Shown piece after piece: positions 12,274-24,400 of a stretch of 64,000 nt of DNA. The stretch is from Malania oleifera. Taxonomy: Eukaryota > Streptophyta > Magnoliopsida > Santalales > Ximeniaceae. The stretch lies in the NCBI RefSeq assembly GCF_029873635.1, contig NC_080420.1, positions 34,060,231 to 34,124,230 of the forward strand. The letters run 5' to 3'. The translations under genes and the position numbers were made by a program. The notes under the pieces were generated by a model that was not told where the DNA came from, searched no databases, and saw only the letters and a program-made list of their open reading frames with translations. How positions within the stretch are numbered: the stretch's first letter is position 1; each line of letters begins with the position of its first letter.

Positions 12274-14202
12274 ATGTCTCCTAATTTGGACAGCCCTGTT
12301 CAGACTCAGATGGCAGTAGCAGTATTTAAAAGCCCCCTTACCAGCGAGTGCCATGGAAACAATAGAGTGGGAGGAAAACAACCTGCAGGAAGGAGACGGG
12401 TTTTTGTGCAAACTGAAACTGGTTGCGTGTTGGGGATGGAGTTGGACCGGGGTGACAATGCTCATACTGTAAAGAGGAGGTTGCAGCTTGCACTTAATGT
12501 CCCCACGGAAGAGAGTTCCTTGACTTTTGGGGATATGATTTTGAAGAATGATCTTAGTGCTGTTCGAAATGATTCTGCCCTTCTTCTAACTCGGAACTTG
12601 ATGCATAGGAGCTCATCAACTCCATGCCTCTCGCCTACCGGAAAAGAAGTTCAGCATAGAGATTGGAGTGGTCCTATTGAAATATTAGGGCACTCTAGTC
12701 GCTTTGATAGGGCAAACGATCTGGTGAGGGACATTGTGAAGGCCATGAGGAAGGGGGTTGATCCGATCCCTGTTCACAGTGGGCTTGGAGGTGCATATTA
12801 TTTTAGAAATAGCAGAGGCGAGAGTGTTGCCATTGTGAAGCCAACAGATGAAGAACCTTTTGCGCCAAACAATCCTAAAGGCTTTGTGGGCAAAGCGCTC
12901 GGGCAACCAGGTCTGAAACGTTCAGTTCGAGTTGGGGAGACAGGGTTTAGAGAAGTTGCAGCTTATCTTCTCGACTATAATCACTTCGCTAATGTGCCTC
13001 CCACTGCACTGGTGAAGGTTACCCATTCTATCTTTAATGTCAATGAAGGGGTGGATGGGATAAAGCCTCACAGGAAGAAGCAGGTTAGCAAGATTGCATC
13101 TTTTCAGAAGTTCATTCCTCATGATTTTGATGCTAGTGACCATGGGACCTCAAGCTTCCCAGTTTCTGCTGTGCATCGCATAGGAATATTAGACATTAGG
13201 ATTTTTAACACGGACAGGCATGCTGGGAATCTTTTAGTTAGAAGGCTTGATGGTGTTGGGAGGTTTGGTCAAGTCGAACTCATTCCAATTGATCATGGCC
13301 TTTGTCTGCCAGAAAGTTTGGAAGACCCGTACTTTGAGTGGATCCATTGGCCGCAGGCTTCAATTCCATTCTCAGAGGATGAGCGTGAATACATTAAAAA
13401 TCTTGATCCTCTTCGGGATTCTGAGATGTTGCGGAAGGAGCTCCCGATGATTCGAGAGGCCTGCCTTCGCATACTGGTTCTCTGCACAATTTTCCTCAAG
13501 GAAGCTGCTGACTTTGGTCTTTGTCTTGCCGAGATTGGTGAGATGATGACAAGGGAATTTCGTGCTGGTGAGGAAGAGCCAAGTGAACTTGAGGTCGTAT
13601 GCATGGAAGCTAGAAGGCTGATAGCAGAGAGGGACCTCTTATCCCCCAAGTCTGAAGCTGGAGAAGAGGACTTCCAATTCTGTATAGACTGTGAGGAATT
13701 GGACTTTTCACCTAAGATGGCAGCAGAAGATTTCATGGTTAGACCTCCGTTCCATTTGGGATTTGGAAGTGGAAATGGTCGAAATCCTCTCTCTAAACTA
13801 AATGAAACAATTGAAGAAGAGGAAGAGGAAGAGGAAGAGGAGGAAAGTGAAGAAGAAGTGCAACTTGGGTTTGGAGGTTTTCTAGATCCTGAAAAGATGG
13901 AAATGGTTTCAAAACTATCCATGTCACTCAAGAATACCAGCTTAGGAGAGAAGAGCCTAAAATTCCAGGGTTTGAAACCAATTAATGGTTACCTTGGAAG
14001 TTCATCATCTGGGCACAGGAGTGCAAATGAGCAGCTTCCTGCAAGCGTGAACTTTGTGAAAGTGGCAGACATGACTGAGGATGAATGGGCCTTGTTTCTA
14101 GACAAGTTCCAGGAGCTGCTAAAATCGGCATTTGCTAATCGTAAATCCGAGATGCAGTGCCAGAGGCAAAGGCTGAGGCTTGGGACGTCATGCCAATTTT
14201 GA
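12274..14202 (+). CDS. PI4KG: Phosphatidylinositol 4-kinase gamma, ubiquitin-like domain type
   Basis: A 642-residue protein of the plant type II PI 4-kinase gamma group, which in Arabidopsis has members with one or two ubiquitin-like domains; some of these act as protein kinases rather than lipid kinases. One ubiquitin-like domain spans about residues 42-112. The PI3/4-kinase-like domain spans about 160-420: VAIVKP with the putative ATP-binding Lys189, the catalytic loop TDRHAGN at 313-319, and the metal-binding IDHG at 339-342. An acidic run lies near 512-526 and the C terminus ends LGTSCQF, as in close relatives. The start is the first in-frame ATG. The preceding in-frame stretch lacks an ATG, and MSPNLDSPVQTQMAVAVF matches the family N terminus as I remember it. 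The coding region has no introns, and nothing looks broken. The family is certain; lipid versus protein kinase activity is not decided by sequence. Confidence 0.96.
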   Translation: MSPNLDSPVQTQMAVAVFKSPLTSECHGNNRVGGKQPAGRRRVFVQTETGCVLGMELDRGDNAHTVKRRLQLALNVPTEESSLTFGDMILKNDLSAVRNDSALLLTRNLMHRSSSTPCLSPTGKEVQHRDWSGPIEILGHSSRFDRANDLVRDIVKAMRKGVDPIPVHSGLGGAYYFRNSRGESVAIVKPTDEEPFAPNNPKGFVGKALGQPGLKRSVRVGETGFREVAAYLLDYNHFANVPPTALVKVTHSIFNVNEGVDGIKPHRKKQVSKIASFQKFIPHDFDASDHGTSSFPVSAVHRIGILDIRIFNTDRHAGNLLVRRLDGVGRFGQVELIPIDHGLCLPESLEDPYFEWIHWPQASIPFSEDEREYIKNLDPLRDSEMLRKELPMIREACLRILVLCTIFLKEAADFGLCLAEIGEMMTREFRAGEEEPSELEVVCMEARRLIAERDLLSPKSEAGEEDFQFCIDCEELDFSPKMAAEDFMVRPPFHLGFGSGNGRNPLSKLNETIEEEEEEEEEEESEEEVQLGFGGFLDPEKMEMVSKLSMSLKNTSLGEKSLKFQGLKPINGYLGSSSSGHRSANEQLPASVNFVKVADMTEDEWALFLDKFQELLKSAFANRKSEMQCQRQRLRLGTSCQF

Positions 14203-14470
14203 GATACATATGCTGGCTTGGAAGTACTGAAGATGAGTAAGAGTTTGCAGGTTTGTGGGAGTGAATGATTCTTAGGGTGTAGCGGTTTTTCCCTTGGGAG
14301 GAAGTTGTAGTAGGGAACAGCAGTAGACAGAAGTGCTGTAAATATTCTTTGAGGCAGTCCAGTGAGCGAAGGCCAAGTAGAATTAGTTGTATTTCTTCAT
14401 ATGTTTTGTGTTTTTTCTCACTCCTTATGGACTTGTTTGATAAATAATCTCTGTAGAATGAAATTTTAAG
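14203..14470 (+). other. 3' UTR of the PI4K gamma gene
   Basis: The sequence downstream of the stop is of normal composition up to about 14400, then turns AT-rich with a GATAAATAATC near 14440 that could act as a polyadenylation signal. The end point is approximate. Confidence 0.5.
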
Positions 14471-15838
14471 AGAATCTTATGTAAATATTAAATCGCTGTG
14501 TCTTAAACTTGTTTTAATTGAATTATTTGCTTGCTGTATTGGTGGTGTTTTGCAATAGACCTGGATTTGGCTAGGATTGAAACACAGAGATCCCAGCAGC
14601 AAACCAGATTGACTCACAGGATCCCTGACAAGTACAATTCGATACTAGGTGGTTGAGTTACAGCTCATAATTCAAGCCTGGGTCCACTGTTTATGCTATG
14701 TCTATATAGCCTATGGGGATATTTTTGAAATTTTCATATTGAACTATTTACATTTGTGATCAGAGGTCGAAATCTTTGGACAATTAGTTGAACAATCTAG
14801 TGAATAATCACAAGGGGCTTTGTGAATGTAAGAACGCTGTGGAATTGCATAAAATTCTTGTGCTTCTCTTTCCTTTTTGGCTTTTAGATTTTATGGCATG
14901 TCCTTAAATTGTAGACGGGGACTTTGGCTCTTACATACCATTTGTGGGAAAAAAGAAATATTCATTGAAACTGAACCTGAGTTAGAACCCCTATGAAAAA
15001 ACAGGTAGACCTTAAATATTTTAGGCTCTACGAGAGCTTAATAAAGAAAAGACATAGGCATTGGCTACAACAATAAATAAAAATAAACGGTAAATACAAT
15101 TTGAGACTCGAATGTTATCCTTCATCTAGAACACTACTTTTGTCAACAGCCTACTAATTTTTTTTCTAATTTTGTTTCCTGCCCTCAAATCAATCATGAG
15201 GGGTAAAGTCTCTGTGATATTCGCCCCCTGATTCTGCATGGGGTGGTTGATATCTGCCGCTGTCTTGACTCTCCCCGTTGCATCATCTAGCTGTGCCCAA
15301 GAACAATTTTTTTCTTCTTTTTATTGGGTAAAGTAGAGGTTTTTCTTCTTAATCTTAGAAAGACGACAGAGTCTAATTGTGTCATGGCAGGTCGTCATGG
15401 TTGTTTCAAGAGAAAGAATGGAGGAAAGCTTTCATCAATGCTGATATCACAAGCAAGAAAAGATGTTGGGCCACATGACATGCCATTAACCAATGGACTG
15501 AATCAATTTTAACATGTTGGCAGGTCAAGATCAGTACGGCTCTCCGTTAATTCCCCCTGAGATCTGTCTATGCCCACGAGATACATTCAGTTCAATTTGT
15601 ACCCTGTACTATGTGATCTCCTTTCCTGCTTTTTTTTTTTTTTTTTTTTATTTTTTATTAAAAAAAAAAAATTATAATAGAGGAGTCTTGACCATAATTT
15701 GATAAGCTATTTTTGAACATCTAGTACCATGTCACATTAAGGGTAGATGTTTGGTTTGTGAAATGTAATAGGATAAGAAAGAAATTGAATGAACACTTGA
15801 ATGGAGAGTATGATGTGCCAAATGTAATGATCTTTGAT
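14471..15838. other. Intergenic, nothing recognised
   Basis: Contains a T-run followed by an A-run (about 15630-15672). Short open frames here are low-complexity or have no recognisable relative. Confidence 0.5.
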
Positions 15839-15938
15839 CCAACTCGGATTAGATGTTGTTTGCTTTGGCCCACTCATTTAACGGGATTTGTCCTATAAAA
15901 GACATCTTAGATGGTGCCCAAACCATCTTTAAATCCAA

Positions 15939-16163
15939 GATGTTCCTAGTATACATTCGATGTGGTAAAGTGAATTGTCCCATGCTAGCACTTCTGCGTA
16001 ATAACTCTACCAAAGGTGATCCTATTACAGGAATAGCTTCAGGTATGCCTGTTACAATTTTTACTGCCCAATAACCAATTTGGTCCTGAGGTAAGGAATA
16101 ACCAGTTACACCAAAAGATGCGATTAATACAGCCATGATGTTTCTAGTACACATTCAATGTGG
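15939..16163. repeat. 27 bp direct repeats flanking the petB insert
   Basis: Both copies read GATGTT/TCTAGTA/CACATTC/GATGTGG with three transition differences. They directly abut the plastid-derived segment on both sides, which is what a duplicated target or a repair-mediated insertion would leave. Confidence 0.75.
15966..16136 (-). pseudogene. petB: Plastid petB fragment in the nucleus (NUPT)
   Basis: Read on the minus strand, about 57 codons match cytochrome b6 of the thylakoid b6f complex, including [23 protein letters not shown] and [15 protein letters not shown]. Only this internal piece of petB (about a quarter of the gene) is present, with several substitutions and no start or stop of its own. 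It is a nuclear copy of plastid DNA and not a functional gene. It is bordered by 27 bp direct repeats (15939-15965 and 16137-16163) that match at 24 of 27 positions, differing only by transitions. Confidence 0.85.
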
Positions 16164-16580
16164 GATTATGACATGCTCTCTCATCCGATCTTTGACGCCC
16201 TTGTCAGAGTGGCTTATACCATATGATGTCTACTTTGGCCTATTGACCTCACAGGTTTGTCTCGTCTCATATAGTTGAAGTTCAAATCATTCTTACAAAT
16301 TCAAGAGCTCTCTAATACACATCTGATCCAGGATCGCAACATGAAAGTCTAGCGATCAATTGAATTTCATTCCTATCGATTCCATATTCAATTCCTATGT
16401 GCGAAATAGGCAAGAAGGAGATATTGACTAAGGAGGGTTTCAATATTATGAGATGTGTTTTATTTGACAAAACTGTGAGGTTTAATGGGTCAAAAGCAGA
16501 CAATATCTTAGACAATGCCCATAAATACATTTTAATCTCGCACACGTCCACATCTCGCCCTTACCGCCGGGGTACCATGT
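16164..16580. mobile_element. Probable LTR-derived remnant
   Basis: The wording GGGTCAAAAGCAGACAATATC near 16490-16510 resembles a motif found in LTRs of several plant retroelements (usually AAAGCGGACAATATC). Boundaries, family and a second LTR were not found, so the assignment is tentative. Confidence 0.35.
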
Positions 16581-18593
16581 GAGGGCTATCCTTTCTTGCT
16601 ATTTTTAGAAAACACAAAACAAGCAACGCTCACTGTCATGAAGGTGTTGAATTGAATATTTGAATCCTGCTGTGCACATGGTTTAAGTGTTGCTGTTATT
16701 GGGTGGGTTCTCTTGGTCCCCAGGAACGAAAAACCAGAGCACACACACGTATCACTCCAAATCCACGGTAGCTTTTGACTCATCGCATGGGATGGGATAA
16801 ACATTAAAATTTGGTTAAGGTCTTCATCAACAATAATTTAAGAGCAGACAAGGCCTAGCAACCCATCCATCATGCTCATCAATTTAAAGGGTTGCTTAAT
16901 TTGACTGAAAAAAAATAACATGAATAAAATAAACTCCTAACTTATTTATAGGATTATATATATAAATCCATGGATGGCTACCAGCCAAGTGGCAGCCTAA
17001 TCTCTTTGCCTGGGGCTTCTTGTGTTGTATTTTATTAGCAAATGTTCCTTACCTGCTGGCACTGTGGGGTACCCCCTCCTAGCCTAAAAATGGAAGAAAG
17101 GGCATTGTGGGTGTCTGCTTTTTTATGATTTGCAGTTGAAGATAGAATGATGATTATATCAACAGAGGAGTGAAAAAAGGCTTGAAGTGGGACTCAAGAC
17201 CACCCCACTTTGTCTCCTCATTATGTCCTGAAGCTATGGTTGGGTTCCTGGAAGATCAAGATTTTGAGAACTTCAAATGGGTCACTGTCAAAAGCATGTA
17301 ATCGCCTGCCGAAAGCCTGAATTTTAATAATCTTGCTTCAGATCTTGACATAAACCTGTTTCAGATACTTTACCTACTTTGACTGTTTCATTTTGGCAGA
17401 TTCTGTGAGCATAATGTAATAAGGTGCGTGTCTATAATATATAGTTCTTGAACTAGCTAGCTACCTACCTGCTCTGAGGATTATAGAATAAAGACACAAG
17501 CAGGAACAAGGGCAGTGTAGAAGAAATGATGCTGTTTTAATGGTAAAAAATGAGAGGAAGAGATGAGAAGAGTTATCCACATTCTTGAAATCAGTATAGT
17601 ATGGGGAAAAGCTGCCACTGGTACAGGCAAATAAAGGACTGTTGCAAATGGGTTATGGGTTTGAGTATGGCAAATATGAGAGACAGAGAGAGAGAGCTTG
17701 TCGAATTTAACATTTCTACCAGATGCAATGGTTCATTTTCTGTGTCAGTACAGATTCTCTATGGAGTATGGACCAGTGGATTGAATGTTTGAAATTCAAA
17801 AACTCTCCTAGTCCTATAGAAAGCAGACAAATGCTCGTTGAAACACAGATATGCAATTATGTTAATTGAGCTGAAGAAAACAGAAGATAAAATGAAAAAG
17901 CCAAAAGGCCAAGGTTTACGAACCTTTCACTTTGGCACACCTCCCCTAGGCCCTAGGTGTGGTGGGGCTCTGAGTCCAGTGTTCTTTTCTGAAGTGAAGT
18001 AAGGGCAGTCCGGTGCACAAAGCTCGTGCATATGCAAAAAGATCGTTTTTGATAAAATTAAACATTTTTAGAAAATGTTAAGTACTTAATGATGAATGAT
18101 GAATGTAATTTTGAATTCATGAATCAGATTGAATATAATTGAACAACTAAATGTTGAATTATTTGAATCATTTTGTAATAACTAGCCTCTGAATATGTGG
18201 GAGTGATAGGATTTAGAGAAAAGAAGAGGCGTGTCATGAAAGATACATAGGTTTCATTTTTATAGGATGGAGATGAGGTTTCTTTGGGTGTTGGGTTTTA
18301 TGTCATCTTAACTTTTTCATGAAGGGTGAAAATGAGAAAAAGACCTCTGACTTTCCAGTTTCCGAATAAGAAATGGAAAATAGCAATGTTCACTAATTTA
18401 ATGTACTGGTTTATACCTAACCCCTAGCAGTCCAAAATCAAATTGGAATAGGGGTGAACCCATGTTTATGTTACGTGTGGGCAAGCATCCCCATTGAACC
18501 ATTGAAAATGAAAAGCTATAATAAATGCTAAATTACAATAATGTCCAAGTTAAAAATATGATCATGCCCCTACTGCAATTATAAAATAATAAG
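16581..18593. other. Intergenic, nothing firmly recognised
   Basis: No gene is supported. Around 18004-18030 the phrase AGGGCAGTCCGGTGCACAAA resembles the head of a common plant SINE-like repeat, but too little remains to call it. Confidence 0.5.
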
Positions 18594-18598
18594 ATTAT

Positions 18599-20552
18599 TG
18601 TGAATTCCGATATCATTCCAAGAGTGGGGTGAATTGAGTATTTTTAAAATTAAGTTCTTCAAGTTTTAATTTTGAAAACTATCAATTACAAACTTGTAAG
18701 CTACTTAACAACTAACTCAATGTTTCACAATTAATCAATTTAATGTGTGTCTTTATCAAGCACACAAGTTTACCCAATTACTCACAAACGTACCAAATGT
18801 TCAATACATACACAATAATCAGATAATTTAAATGCAAACGAAAATTAAAAAGAATTAAGGGAAGAGAGATGCAAACTCGATTTTTACGAGGTTCGACCTA
18901 TCCTAACCTACGTTCTCGTCTTGAGCAACCCACTCAAGGATTCCACTAAAAATCCGCTCTTTTAACTGGGACGGAACTTCCCTAACAATCTGCTACTTAC
19001 AAGAGGCGTAACTTCCTCCTCAACCTCGGTTCACAGTCCGAACCGTGAATACAAAATAATGAATACAATTTCTACAACAACTCAAAATACTTCTAACCAA
19101 ACTAGTGACTACATGATAAATCCTAACACATAATCATATGATAAAATATGAAACTCAATATGTATGTAACAATATGATCTTTATATGAAGAATGAGATGC
19201 TTCACAAATCTACCTTTTAATCAATATCTCTCAAAAATTAATTTTTATAAATAAATGCTTTGGAGAACTTAGGGTTTGATTTTGGAGTACTTTATTGCAA
19301 GAATATAAAATAAGATCCCTTGTAAAAATGGTCTTGAATAACACGTAGATCTAAGTTCTTGCTATCAAGTAATTTATAAGATTTAAATCTTTGAATAAAG
19401 AATGTGTCCTTGAATATTACAAAGATTTAAACACTATTTTTCAGGTACCTTTTACACCAATAATGTATATGTTTTTGAATAAAAAATATAACTTTAATTG
19501 TCACAAGGATTTAAGTTTTAGGATACTATTCTCAAAAGATTTTTTAAATAAATAATTATAGGAAAATAGGTTCTTACTCCCAATAAGATTTTTAGATAAA
19601 CAATAATGGAGAAGACGACCGTTTAATAAAAGATTAAATACTCAATAAAATTTCTTTCCAAACCTCAAGATCAAATATAGATTAGCAGAAGTTGTGCGTG
19701 TGTTCACTTGGATTTTGAAGATGCAAATGCTCAGACAAATATGAATTTGTTTGGAGTGTAGGCAAAATTTCTTATCCAAGAATCAAAGCTTTCAAAAGTA
19801 TGCTAAAGATTGATGCAATATGTTCAAGACACTCAAGAGATAGGAAAAAAGTGTTCTTCTAGGGTTTAGGGTTAGTGTATATAAGCAATCTCGCCATCTA
19901 AATAATTTCTAGCCGTTGGATCATTTAAAATATTTTATTTACGTCTGTGTCCATACTAAAACGTTGTTTTGCGCTGTGATCTTTGTCAACGAATGGGTAC
20001 GTTTGTCGATGAGTGTACAACACTCGTTCGTTGTTGAGATCCTAAGTTCGTCGACGAGAGCACTGTCTGAACTTTTTGGGCTCTCGATATATTTTTTGTC
20101 GACGAGACAACACTATTCATTGTCGAGTGGCCTTCATGCGTTCGTCAATGAGGCCATGGGGTTTGTCGACGAGGCCTCTGAAATTTGCCTTTAAAAATTC
20201 TTTCAACCTAGAACTAATGTAAATGAATCTTTCATGAAATGCATGAGTCCTAAGGTTAGTCTAGTGAATGTTTGAACTTCGAATTATATCATATGACATA
20301 TGTAAATACATTCAATTCTAAATACCCATTCCTATTGAAGATCTTGAACTTGAAGCTTGGTTCTTCATCCTTTTATTCCTCTAGTTCCATGGATTGAGGC
20401 AAGTGATATGTACTTTAGGTTTCTCGTGGCCTCCATACAAGTTTACCATTTGTGCATTCTAAATCATGATCTTGTTCACAAACTCAATTGCATAGGTCAA
20501 ATACCAAGTGATTTGTTATTATCAAAACATGATTGGACTCATAGAGTCAACA
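18599..20552 (-). mobile_element. Solo LTR, SIRE/Maximus-like (probable Copia)
   Basis: A 1,954 bp LTR begins TGTGAATTCC and ends GAGTCAACA, with 5 bp repeats ATTAT at 18594-18598 and 20553-20557. On the minus strand it starts TGTTGACTC, has a TATA-like GCTTATATACAC near 19873-19885 and ends with a CAATTCACCCC...CTCTTGG block, as in SIRE/Maximus-type Copia LTRs. The repeat ends define a solo LTR; the Copia call rests on end-motif resemblance only. Two related LTR copies occur at 29557-33759 and 38591-39995. Confidence 0.8.
19983..20172. promoter_or_regulatory. GTCGAC-palindrome module, copy 1
   Basis: Eight degenerate copies of TCGTCGACGA begin at 19983, 20003, 20028, 20048, 20096, 20117, 20142 and 20163, giving spacings 20, 25, 20, 48, 21, 25, 21. 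The module lies upstream of the TATA-like box of this minus-oriented LTR. The central gap contains CTCTCGATAT. Confidence 0.8.
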
Positions 20553-20563
20553 ATTATACTAAT

Positions 20564-21457
20564 TGTTGTGTGTAATTCAGCTAATTGCTAATTCAATTTT
20601 TAGATTTCAATCAATTATAAAATAATAAGAATCCGATTTTACCTAAGCATCAACCAATCACACCTAAACGAAAACTTGTTTATTTTAACATGCGCGTGTA
20701 TGCTAAGCCTGACCAAGAAAAATATATGTTCACCAAATAATATTCAGCAAAGCCACAATAATAATTCAATAAAATATAAACATGCCACAATCACAATCCA
20801 CAAGAACACATTTACGTGGTTTGGCTCAAAAAATGGCTTACATCCATGGCAGAAACTCACTTTCGGAGATACTATATTAAATTTGGTGGAAATAAATATA
20901 CATACACAGATTTACCCTTTCTTGGCTTACCAATCTCCTCTAGAAATCAGCCCAAGAATGACCCAAGAAAGCCCCTCTTCGCACCTGCGAAGAACCCTAG
21001 GCTTCTTCCTAATTTCCCTAGAAGAAAAACATTACCTTCCCTTACCCTTACGTGAACATCCGTTGGAGGTTGGAGATCCCCAACGCCGAACACACTCCTC
21101 TGCTGTCTCCCTCCTGAGCGCACTCCTCACACTCCCGCGCGGTTGCTAAAAGAATCCTTGGCTACAGGCGTCTCTCTCGGTTGTGAAGGCTCTCGCGGCT
21201 GGTGAAGACTTGCGGCTGTGGAATGGAAACCCTCCTATGCTTAGGTGAAGCAAGAAAACTCCTGCACTACTCTTTTCTTTTGCCGAAGCTGAAAGCTGAA
21301 GTGTGAAAAAAAACCCCCACCCCCTGCTGTTTTTATTCATTTACAATTCATTTCAGGCAATTACATCACTGCCCCTATAGCAAAAGTAAACAAAGCAGCT
21401 GTTGGATCTAGGAAAAGAATGGATGACTTAGATTGTTTTAAGCTTGACACTCCAACA
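20564..21457 (-). repeat. 3' LTR of the Tork-like Copia element
   Basis: Runs from TGTTGTGTGTAATTC to CACTCCAACA in plus coordinates and is the partner of 25522-26452. Confidence 0.95.
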
Positions 21458-24400
21458 ATTCTCCACCTTGGCAAGCTTGTGACCCTTGCACCTCTTTAGC
21501 ATCTCCTATGGCGGTTCCTGCAAAACAAACACTAGAAGCTTCCAAGGTTAATCAAGTTTGAACAATGTTCAAACTTGGATTTAGGTACTGCTTTGGTCAT
21601 CATATCAGAAGGATTATCTTCTGTTAGAATTTTCCTTACTTCTATTTCTCCACTAGAAATAATATCCCTCACAAAATGCAGCCTAACATCTATATGTTTG
21701 GACCTATCATGATAAACATGATTCCTAACCAAATTAATAGTGCTTTGATTGTCACAATAAATTATAACTGTTCCACTATACATTCCTAACTCTAGGCACA
21801 ATCCTTTTATCCATATAGCCTCCTTGAAGGCTTTAGTCATGGCAATATATTCAGCCTCCGTGGTAGACAAGGCTACCACCGATTGTATGTGTGATTTTCA
21901 ACTAATAGCACTACCTAAAAAAAGAAAAGACCATACCAGAAAAAGACTTCTTGGTATCTAGATTTCCAGCATAGTCAGAACCTACATATCCTTTTAATCC
22001 TATTTCACAATGCATATCCCTTTTACCAAATATTAATCCTTGCTGTTTTGTTCCAGAAAAGTATTGAAAAATTTGTTTCAAAACATGCCAATGTGGTTTT
22101 CCAGGTTTGCTTATAAATCTACTTACTTGACTTACAACATAAAATAGATCCGGTCTAGAACATACCATAGCATACATTACACTACCAACCATACTAGCAT
22201 AAGGTATTCTATTCATAACAATAGCTCATTTTCAATTTCAGGATACTGTTTTCTAGACAATTTAACATGCTGTGCAATAGGAATAGAACTAGATTTAACA
22301 TGACTCATTCCAAATATTTTTAATACCTTTGAAACATAAGACTTTTGAGACAAGTAGAGAAGCTTTTTACTCCTTTCTCTAGTTATTTCCATACCAAGTA
22401 TTCTTTTAACAGGTCCTAAGTCTTTCATTTCAAATTCAGATTTAAGCATGCACTTAACTTGATTTAACATATCCATGTCTCCACAAGCAACCAACATGTC
22501 ATCAACATATAATAACAAATATATATGACATTTATCACATGATTTTAAAATAAACACAACCATCATAATTGCTTCTACAGAAATCATTTTAAATCATGTA
22601 AGAATCAAATCATTTATACCATTGTCTAGGTGATTGTTTCAGCCCATATAAAGATTTCTTCAATAAACATACATGATTTTTATTCATTTCCATATCAAAA
22701 CCCTTGGGAGGTTGCATATAAATAGATTCTTCTAAAGTACCATGCAAGAAAGCAGTTTTAACATCAAGTTGTTCCAAATGCAAGTCATATACAGCAATAA
22801 AAGATAATAGAATTCTAATTGAACTATGCCTCACAACAGGGGAAAATATTTCATTATAGTCTACCCCTTCCCTTTGTGTAAATCCCTTAGCCATTAACCT
22901 AACTTTATACCTAGGTGGCTCAACTCCAGGGATTCCCTCTTTCCTCTTAAAGATCCATTTCGATCCTATGAGTTTCCGTTTTTTCAGTCTAGGTACCATT
23001 ACCTAAGTCTTATTCTTGTTTAGAAACTCCATTTCTTCTTGCATTGTAAGAATCCATTTTTCAGCCTTTTTACTATCCATGACCTCTCTAAAAGTCCTAG
23101 GCTCCACCTCAATTTCTGTTTCAGCAACAGAAAGGGCAAAAGCTATCATATTAGCTTCCCATACCTTTGAGGAGGTCTTATGACCCTCCTCTCCCTATCC
23201 CATGCTAGAAGGTAGGTTTTACTTAATTCAGAGGTTTCTGGTTTTGAGTTTTGCTCCTCAAAATCTGCAGCATCTGTTTCTAAATTGCTATGAGAAGTGG
23301 AGGGTTGCTCCACCTCAAGCTGCGGGTCACTAGTATCAGAGTGCCTAACACTTTCATATGAATTTTATCGTTTTCCTCCCATCTTAGTTTCATTAAAAAC
23401 TATATCCCTGCTAATAATACATTTTTTTTCCAAGTTCTACAACCTAGAGCTTATAGCTTTTAACCCCCTCGGGGTATCCCACAAAAATGCATTTAATAGC
23501 CCTATGCTCTAATTTATCAGTTCTAATGTGGACATAAGTTACGCACCCAAAAACTTTTAAACCCTGATAATCAGTAGGCTTACGCGACCAGATTTCTTGA
23601 GGGGTTTTAAAATTTAGAGTTGTGGAAGAACACCTATTAATAAGGTATACAACAATGGTCACCGCCTCTGCCCAAAAGGTCTTGGGCAACTCTGAAGTGG
23701 CTAACATGCATCTTACCCTTTCTAGAATAGTCTTATTCATCCTTTTAGTTAGTCCATTTTTTGGGGAGTATCCCTAACAGTCCTATGTCTAGCAATGCCC
23801 TCAGCTTTACAAAATTCAAGAAATTTATTTGACAAGTATTCTAATCCATTGTTTGTTCTCAGTGTTTTAACTTTTTTGCCAACTTGAGTTTTAATTAAGG
23901 TTTTCCATTCTTTAAACTTTTCAAAAGTATCACTTTTATATTTTAAAATATAAACCCATACTTTCCTAGAAAAGTCATCTATATAATTGACAGAAAATAC
24001 CTAAAACCACCATGAGAACTAACCGTAGTAGGCCGCCACAAGTCTGAATGTATGTAATCAAGAGTCTGTTTCGTGGTGTGAGTGAACTTCTTAAAACTAA
24101 CCCTAGTATACTTACCCAAGACACACTCCTCACAGAATGAAAATTCCTCAAGTTTCCTATGCCCAAGCAGCCTCTGTTTCTCTAGCTCCTTTAAGCCCTG
24201 TTGGCTAACATGTCCTAGACTCTTATGCCACAAGGAAACCTGATTTTCTACCCTATGATTGATGGGTGAAGCCTTACCAATCACTGTCTTTCCTACTAAG
24301 GTGTACATCCCATTCTTAAGCACCCCTTTCATCACTACCAGTGAACCTCTACATACTCTTAGGCTACCTCCTTCAGACTTAAACGTGTACCCTGTTTTAT

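Noticed and set aside
13293-13931. 212-codon open frame on the minus strand inside the PI4K gamma gene
   Set aside because: It is the antisense shadow of the kinase coding region; its Ser-rich stretch is the complement of the acidic GAA/GAG run.
17219-17290. Possible microRNA-like hairpin
   Set aside because: No convincing long stem and no similarity to a conserved plant microRNA that I know.
20676-21149. Open frame of 157 codons in the left Copia LTR, with a related frame in the right LTR
   Set aside because: Both lie inside non-coding LTR sequence and have no recognisable domain.
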